NCBI GenBank assembly: GCA_020722645.1
Contig: DYKL01000095.1
Location: 1 to 10,590 of the forward strand
Origin: Acetofilamentum sp.
GTDB taxonomy: Bacteria > Bacteroidota > Bacteroidia > Bacteroidales > JAFGUD01
DNA length: 10,590 nucleotides
Direction: 5' to 3'
Positions 5,787-10,590 of the stretch are shown one piece after another. The translations under genes were made by a program, and so were the position numbers. Position 1 is the first letter of the stretch. Each line of letters begins with the position of its first letter. The notes beneath the pieces are model-generated. The model was not told the origin of the DNA, did no database searches, and was given only the letters and a program-made list of their open reading frames with translations.

Positions 5787-7262
5787 ATGAGAAACAAAAT
5801 AATAATTGGTTTACTGCTGATTTTTACAACCGGTTCGGTTTATTCGCAATTTACAGTAAATTCACCTTTCTGCAGACAAACAGAATTTAATATTCATCAG
5901 GATTCATCAGCACATACACAAATCAAACCCAATTTATATATTGCTGATACAGCTAATAGTCATAATCGTCATATAAGTATCAATCCATTGATACTATCAG
6001 AACAAAGCATAGATGTTTTAAATAAAAGTTTATTTTATAATTTCTACATTGGAGCAATATTTAAGAGCCATTTTACAAAAAAAATATTTTTAAATTTTGC
6101 TTATTACTATGGAGTAAATAAACCGCTCGACTTTTTGGTAAAATACAATGACAGTTTGAATGTTGTCCCGAATTTTGGCAGGGTTTCAAGCCAAAAGAAT
6201 AATAATTACAGATATGGCAGTTTTATAGGAAATTTTATATATAAACCTGCTGATTACATATATTTTGAAGCCGGTAACGGAAAAACATTTATCGGCGACG
6301 GTTACAGAAGTTTACTTTTGTCTGACCATTCTTCTGCTTATCCATATTTCAAAACTACTGTTGAAGTGTGGAAGGTCAAATACTTTTATATGATTGCCCG
6401 ACATAAAAATTATGATTTACGTTTTCCGGATAAAGATTTAATGCCCAAATATACTTTTACTCATTATTTAAGTTTTAACCTGCACAAAAGATTTAATATT
6501 TCCCTGTTTGAAACAGTAATTTCTTCACCATACGATTCAATGCTTTTGAAGCGTGGAATAGAATTTAGTTATCTTAATCCTGTGATTTTTTTGCGTCCTG
6601 TTGAATATTCACTTGGTTCGCCGGACAATGTGCTTGTCGGATTTTCGGGACACCTTAAAATTTTCAAATCAGGTATGCTCTACGGACAAGTTTTTATTGA
6701 CGAGTTCATTTTATCGCACATAAAATCAAAAGATGAATATTGGGACGAAAAATACGGAATTCAAGCAGGTATGAAATTTTACAAATTTCTTGGCATAAAA
6801 AATCTTTATTTTCAGGCTGAAGCAAATGCAGTCAGACCATATACATATTCTCACGCAAATCCTATTTTGTCATACAGCAATTTATATCAACCACTTGCAC
6901 ATCCATTGGGTTCAAATTTTGTCGAAGGTTTGGGAATAATCGGTTATAAGTTCAAAAATTTTTACTTTCAAACAAAAGTAGTTTACGCAAAATACGGCGA
7001 AAATGACACATTAAACTATGGCAGAAATCCGCATTTATCATATATCAGCCGAATTGACGACGAAAATATAAATTGGCTGCAGGGTGTTCCAAGTTCTTTA
7101 AAATATGCTGATTTGATGTTAGGTTACAAAAAATGGGATATTCAATTTTCAATAAATTTTATTTACAGAGAAGTTTTCAGCGCATTAGACAAACAGAAAA
7201 ATATGCTTGTTCAATTTAATATCGAAACGCCTGTTTTTAATAATTATTCAGACTGGAACTAA
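5787..7262 (+). CDS. Wzi/RemB-like outer-membrane beta-barrel protein (capsule assembly / gliding)
   Basis: 491 residues from the chosen ATG, beginning with a signal peptide (MRNKIIIGLLLIFTTGSVYSQ, cleavage probably after the Ser-Gln at about 21). The rest is rich in alternating aromatic beta-strands typical of an outer-membrane barrel. The blocks GNGKTFIGDGYRSLLLSDHS, HYLSFNLHKRFNISLFE and YLNPVIFLRPVEYSLGSPDN are the ones I associate with the Wzi capsule-assembly family and with the flavobacterial gliding protein RemB. Wzi binds and anchors capsular polysaccharide at the cell surface; RemB is a mobile surface protein of gliding bacteria. Which role applies cannot be decided from sequence. 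The frame opens upstream at a TTG (5766), but that codon sits in the promoter box and would add seven residues before the signal peptide. The stop codon overlaps that of the convergent glycosyltransferase gene. Confidence 0.82.
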   Translation: MRNKIIIGLLLIFTTGSVYSQFTVNSPFCRQTEFNIHQDSSAHTQIKPNLYIADTANSHNRHISINPLILSEQSIDVLNKSLFYNFYIGAIFKSHFTKKIFLNFAYYYGVNKPLDFLVKYNDSLNVVPNFGRVSSQKNNNYRYGSFIGNFIYKPADYIYFEAGNGKTFIGDGYRSLLLSDHSSAYPYFKTTVEVWKVKYFYMIARHKNYDLRFPDKDLMPKYTFTHYLSFNLHKRFNISLFETVISSPYDSMLLKRGIEFSYLNPVIFLRPVEYSLGSPDNVLVGFSGHLKIFKSGMLYGQVFIDEFILSHIKSKDEYWDEKYGIQAGMKFYKFLGIKNLYFQAEANAVRPYTYSHANPILSYSNLYQPLAHPLGSNFVEGLGIIGYKFKNFYFQTKVVYAKYGENDTLNYGRNPHLSYISRIDDENINWLQGVPSSLKYADLMLGYKKWDIQFSINFIYREVFSALDKQKNMLVQFNIETPVFNNYSDWN

Positions 7263-8905
7263 TCTCCGCAGTTACTACATTTGTTGTAAGTAATAAAATA
7301 ATTGTTTTTACCGTTTTTCCCTGTCGAAAAAGAAGAGATTTCTTTTATATCGGCTCTGGGGTCAAATTCTCTGATTGCTTCGATTTGTTTTTGAGTTAAA
7401 ATAAAAACATAAGAAGTATCGCTTTTGTATTTTGCAATTATCGAATTATCATCGTAATCTTCCGTAATAGGAACATCAGGCAATTTAGTTTCAAGATAAA
7501 ACGGTAAACTCGGCGGTTTTGCATATCTGTTGCAAATAACAATTTTTTCGGGTGTATTATTCGAGGCAATGTATTCAGCAACTCTTTTGGTGCTGTTTTT
7601 CATATCATCAATTGCCGGTAATAAAACAGTCAAGCCGAGAAATGTAAAAATGAAAGCCGAAACAAGAGTTAAATTGGCAAATTTTTGCATCTTATTTTTA
7701 ATAATTAAAATATTATTGCATAATGAAGCAAAAAATAAAACAAAAGGTGTGAAAATCAACAAAAATTTTGCAAAAAAACTAAAATAATGAGGAATTAAAT
7801 TGAAAACAGCCCAAATTGCAGCTATTGTTATCGAAAAAGTAATAAAAGTCTGAAAAAAAGAGCTGATTTTTATAATTTGATTTTTATTGTTCTGTTCTGA
7901 AAAAAAAACGGAAATTTCTTTGGCAATTAGCATTGCAATTGCAGGGTAAGCCGCAACAACATAAGCCGGCAATTTACTTTTAAGAAATTCAAAAAACAAC
8001 CAACCGGAAATTAACCAGATTAATAGTAAAAATGTATTTTCGTCTTTTTTCCTGAATGATTTAAAAGCTCTCACAAATGCTGACGGCAACAAAGAAAGAT
8101 ACGGAATAAAAAACACGATAAAAGTTGCTATAAAATACCCGGGAGGTCCGGTTTGACTAAAAACAGATTCATCAACACGTTTCAACACATACCAATCAAT
8201 CAGCCAACTGACAAATTCTCCGTTGTCTGTTTTCCAAGCGGCATTACCCCACAAAAAAAGAGGGACTAATGCAATAAAACCGAAAATCCAGGGATGTAAG
8301 CGTATTAAATTCAAACGGTTTTTATGAAAAATAAAAAGCAGAATAATCATAAAACCTGCAAAAATTAAAATAGGTGGTCCTTTGACCAAAAGTCCCATTG
8401 AAACAGCAAACCAAAAAATTAATACTTGAATGAATGATTTTTTACGTAAAACTTCTATCAATGAAAATGCGGCTAATGTATGAAAAAGCAATAATAATCC
8501 GTCTGTAACAGCCATTTTACCAAGCATAGGAATAAAAATTGAGGTGCCAAGAACAAAAGAGGCTATTAGTGCCTCTGTCTGTTTCAACCACTTTTTACCA
8601 TATAAATAAATCAGCAAATAGACTAAAAAGACAGCAAGAGAACTAAAAAAACGAACAGCAAATTCATTGTAACCGAAAAAACGATAAGAAAAACTGATTA
8701 ACCAAAAATGTAAAGGGGGTTTCCTGTGAACATCAGACCACATAAATTGTGGCACCACATAATCGCCGGTTTCAAGCATTTTTTTTCCAAACCCTGCATA
8801 AGCGGCTTCGTCCTGATCCCACAAAGAAACAGAATTATTGCCTATAAACAAAATTCCGGCAAGTAAAACAAAAAGTATAACAATATTAAGTCGTTTAATG
8901 TGCAT
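7259..8905 (-). CDS. ArnT/PMT-type membrane glycosyltransferase (GT83-like)
   Basis: 548-residue polytopic membrane protein with about a dozen hydrophobic segments spread over residues 7-430 and a soluble C-terminal domain (about 440-548) expected in the periplasm. After the first membrane helix comes WDQDEAAYAGFGKKMLETGDY, whose Asp32-Glu33 is the acidic metal-binding/catalytic motif of the GT-C fold, followed by HRKPPLHFWL (60-69), the KPPL hallmark of the ArnT/PMT superfamily. Family members take a sugar from a polyprenyl-phosphate donor and attach it to lipid A or to proteins on the outer side of the inner membrane; the sugar and acceptor here are unknown. The extreme C-terminus carries a CSNC pair. 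Translation begins 11 nt before the end of the GldA-like gene, so the two are probably co-translated. The stop codon (TAG) shares bases with the convergent gene's TAA, and no terminator separates them. Confidence 0.88.
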   Translation of the reverse strand: MHIKRLNIVILFVLLAGILFIGNNSVSLWDQDEAAYAGFGKKMLETGDYVVPQFMWSDVHRKPPLHFWLISFSYRFFGYNEFAVRFFSSLAVFLVYLLIYLYGKKWLKQTEALIASFVLGTSIFIPMLGKMAVTDGLLLLFHTLAAFSLIEVLRKKSFIQVLIFWFAVSMGLLVKGPPILIFAGFMIILLFIFHKNRLNLIRLHPWIFGFIALVPLFLWGNAAWKTDNGEFVSWLIDWYVLKRVDESVFSQTGPPGYFIATFIVFFIPYLSLLPSAFVRAFKSFRKKDENTFLLLIWLISGWLFFEFLKSKLPAYVVAAYPAIAMLIAKEISVFFSEQNNKNQIIKISSFFQTFITFSITIAAIWAVFNLIPHYFSFFAKFLLIFTPFVLFFASLCNNILIIKNKMQKFANLTLVSAFIFTFLGLTVLLPAIDDMKNSTKRVAEYIASNNTPEKIVICNRYAKPPSLPFYLETKLPDVPITEDYDDNSIIAKYKSDTSYVFILTQKQIEAIREFDPRADIKEISSFSTGKNGKNNYFITYNKCSNCGD

Positions 8906-9812
8906 TTTTATAGTTTGTCAATTCCTGAAATATTTCTTCCAACTTCTTTTCCTTTTTTTGCATCGACAAAATTATAATTTTATTTTTTACGGCAAATTCA
9001 AAAATTTCGGAACGTATATCTGTCTTACTTTGAATAACATAGTTATTGTTTTCGACAGGTAATACTTTAACTGCATTTTCAATTTTCATTAAACTGTCAA
9101 TGTCAATTTCAGAATCAAATTCCACCCAAATTGAGACTAACACATTTTTGGAAGCGGCTTGGATATTGCTTCTAATTTCGTTAGCAACTATTTTCCCCTG
9201 ATTTATAATTATAATCCTGTCGCAAATAGCTTCAACTTCCTGCATCAGATGAGTTGAAAGCATAACTGTTTTTTCTTTGCCAATTTCCGAGATAAGATTT
9301 CTGATTTCGATTATTTGGTTAGGGTCAAGACCGGTTGTGGGTTCATCTAAAATCAAAACTTTGGGATTATGAATCAAAGCTTGTGCAAGTCCGACTCTTT
9401 GTTTGTAGCCCTTTGATAAAGCACCAATTTTTTTATGCTGTTCAATACCAAGTCCGGTTAAGTCAATTATATTTTCAATAATTTTTTTTGTAGCTTTTAT
9501 TTTATAAATTCCTGCTGAATATTCAAGAAATTCTTTAATATACATTTCAGGATAAAGAGGATTTAATTCCGGCAGATATCCAATTTGACGTCGTATTTCC
9601 AATGAATTTTCAAAAATGCTTAAATCGTTTATAAACGCTTCGCCGGAAGAAGCCGGCAAAAAACCGGTCAGAATTTTCATTGTAGTTGATTTACCGGCAC
9701 CGTTTGGTCCGATAAATCCTGCAATTTCACCTGTTTTTATTTCAAAACTTATGTTATCAATTGCTTTCTGCTCGCCATAAATTTTAGTTAAATTTTTAAT
9801 TTTGACCGACAT
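8895..9812 (-). CDS. gldA: GldA-like ABC transporter ATP-binding protein
   Basis: 305-residue ABC ATPase. Tyr12 stacks on the adenine, Walker A GPNGAGKST is at 35-43, the Q-loop region reads GYLPELNPLYPEMY (78-91), the signature is LSKGY (132-136), Walker B is VLILDEPTTGLD (152-163), and the switch His188 lies in LSTHLMQEVEAICDR. The non-standard LSKGYKQRVGLAQAL signature, PTTGLDPNQ and the length with a C-terminal extension of about 90 residues are those of GldA, the ATPase of the gliding-motility ABC transporter GldA-GldF-GldG; related drug- or lipid-export ATPases are the alternative. The permease subunits GldF and GldG are not in the window. The next gene downstream is instead a GT83-like glycosyltransferase overlapping by 11 nt. 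GldA homologues also occur in non-gliding Bacteroidota, so gliding is not proven. The gene symbol is by family resemblance. Confidence 0.85.
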   Translation of the reverse strand: MSVKIKNLTKIYGEQKAIDNISFEIKTGEIAGFIGPNGAGKSTTMKILTGFLPASSGEAFINDLSIFENSLEIRRQIGYLPELNPLYPEMYIKEFLEYSAGIYKIKATKKIIENIIDLTGLGIEQHKKIGALSKGYKQRVGLAQALIHNPKVLILDEPTTGLDPNQIIEIRNLISEIGKEKTVMLSTHLMQEVEAICDRIIIINQGKIVANEIRSNIQAASKNVLVSIWVEFDSEIDIDSLMKIENAVKVLPVENNNYVIQSKTDIRSEIFEFAVKNKIIILSMQKKEKKLEEIFQELTNYKNAH

Positions 9813-9831
9813 TTATATGAAATTATTAAGT

Positions 9832-9839
9832 TATATTTG
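9832..9839 (+). promoter_or_regulatory. -7 box for the rightward secreted-protein gene
   Basis: TATATTTG fits TAnnTTTG. Transcription would start near 9846, with a leader of about 43 nt to the ATG at 9889. No clear TTTG lies 19-21 nt upstream, so the -33 element is weak. Confidence 0.5.
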
Positions 9840-9852
9840 CGTTTTAGAAGTA

Positions 9853-9860
9853 CAAAAATA
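9853..9860 (-). promoter_or_regulatory. -7 box for the gldA-like operon
   Basis: On the minus strand the bases read TATTTTTG, a full TAnnTTTG match. Transcription would begin near 9847-9845, about 35 nt before the ATG at 9812, and almost at the same point as the rightward transcript. The -33 element is not clear. Confidence 0.5.
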
Positions 9861-9888
9861 AATTTTATCACCGTTTAAAAAACAGAAA

Positions 9889-10536
9889 ATGAAAAAAATA
9901 ATTATAATTTTAATAATTTTTATTACACTGCCTGAAATAATTAAATCTCAGGAAAATTTTACTGATGTAAAACCTTTTTATTTTTTCGGTGTAAGAATAA
10001 TAACTACCTCAAATGGTGTTTGCCAGTATTACACTCTATATGCCCCTGACGGAAAAATAATAGATGTTCAGCCAATGACTAAAAAAGATTTTTTAAAACA
10101 AGCTCAAGGCTTGGAAAAATCAGATGCAAACCCAAAATCGGAAGACTTTTTTACAAAATTCAATGTGATTGATAGTGCAAAATTAATGAATAATGTTATC
10201 AGCGATATTTATCCGGTTCCCGAAGATGAGCAATTATATACATACAAAAAAAACACACGTTACAGAAACAGTATAGAGGCGATCGCAGAGGAAACAATAA
10301 ACAATTTATGGAAACTAAGATTTGCAGTTTATCCTTTTGCTTCCGGCTCACTAGACACAGTCGGTTGGACTAATAACTTTGAAAATGACTATATGCCCAA
10401 ACCTGAACAATTAGAAATTTTAAAAACTTACGGTCTTGAACAAATAAACGGTTTTATTTGGGGTGAAAATCTTTTCAGATTATTAAAAGACATCAGAAAT
10501 CCAAGCTGGATAGAAGATTATAAAAATGCAGGGATT

Positions 10537-10542
<6 letters not shown>
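9889..10542 (+). CDS. Secreted protein of unknown function
   Basis: 217 residues. Residues 1-20 (MKKIIIILIIFITLPEIIKS) are a signal peptide with no lipobox cysteine, so the product is probably periplasmic or surface-exposed and soluble. The mature part is mixed charged and aromatic, with a single cysteine (in NGVCQYYTLYAPDGK) and no repeat, membrane segment or catalytic motif that I recognise. Notable stretches are YTLYAPDGKIIDVQPMTKKD, which looks like a small beta-sheet domain, KNTRYRNSIEAIAEETINNL (helical) and the tryptophan-containing tail FIWGENLF and NPSWIEDYK. It is divergent from the gldA-like operon, with which it shares a 76-bp promoter region, and its last three bases fall in the first unit of a GAATGAT array. 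I do not recognise the family. Confidence 0.8.

Positions 10543-10590
<48 letters not shown>

Noticed and set aside
7530..7787. Plus-strand frame of 85 codons antisense to the glycosyltransferase gene
   Set aside because: Shadow of a membrane-protein gene, with no independent support.
8838..9062. Plus-strand frame of 74 codons across the gldA/glycosyltransferase junction
   Set aside because: Antisense to two well-supported genes; no domain.

Overview
The window looks like part of the chromosome of an AT-rich member of the Bacteroidota. The evidence is the protein families present (a Bacteroidota-type DUF2147 lipocalin-like secreted protein, a GldA-like ABC ATPase, a RemB/Wzi-like outer-membrane protein), several matches to the Bacteroidota promoter -7 box TAnnTTTG, A-rich leaders without Shine-Dalgarno sequences, and low GC throughout. 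No phage, plasmid, rRNA, tRNA or CRISPR signature was seen.

Layout. Positions 1-572 hold a leftward DUF2147 gene with its own AT-rich intrinsic terminator. Positions 573-1041 are a non-coding spacer filled with palindromes and an imperfect inverted repeat whose arms differ by insertions of a GAAAGTT heptamer. Positions 1042-2973 encode a complete two-domain ABC-F ATPase (ribosome-associated type). Positions 2974-4175 form a 1.2 kb non-coding stretch. It starts with a compact, hairpin-rich element bounded by inverted repeats and 7-bp direct repeats (3041-3210, MITE-like) and continues with several more perfect hairpins between 3646 and 4019. Positions 4176-4961 encode a stand-alone Fic protein (AMPylation family) that carries its own N-terminal inhibitory motif. 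Positions 5231-7262 hold two rightward envelope genes: an RlpA-like double-psi beta-barrel lipoprotein and a Wzi/RemB-like outer-membrane barrel, each with its own candidate promoter. Facing them on the minus strand, 9812-7259, is a two-gene unit: a GldA-like ABC ATPase followed, with an 11-nt overlap, by an ArnT/PMT-type membrane glycosyltransferase. A divergent secreted protein of unknown function (9889-10542) closes the window, and its stop codon lies in the first unit of a GAATGAT heptamer array that runs off the end.

Much of the right half concerns the cell envelope: peptidoglycan/septum (RlpA-like), outer membrane and surface polysaccharide or gliding (RemB/Wzi-like), lipid-linked sugar transfer (GT83-like) and an ABC export/gliding ATPase (GldA-like). 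The co-location of RemB-like and GldA-like genes hints at gliding or surface-polysaccharide biology, but the GldF/GldG membrane partners are not in the window. No clearly new multi-gene system is visible. The least explained content is the non-coding material: the 170-bp multi-hairpin element, the hairpin cluster at 3646-4019, and the recurring heptamer repeats.
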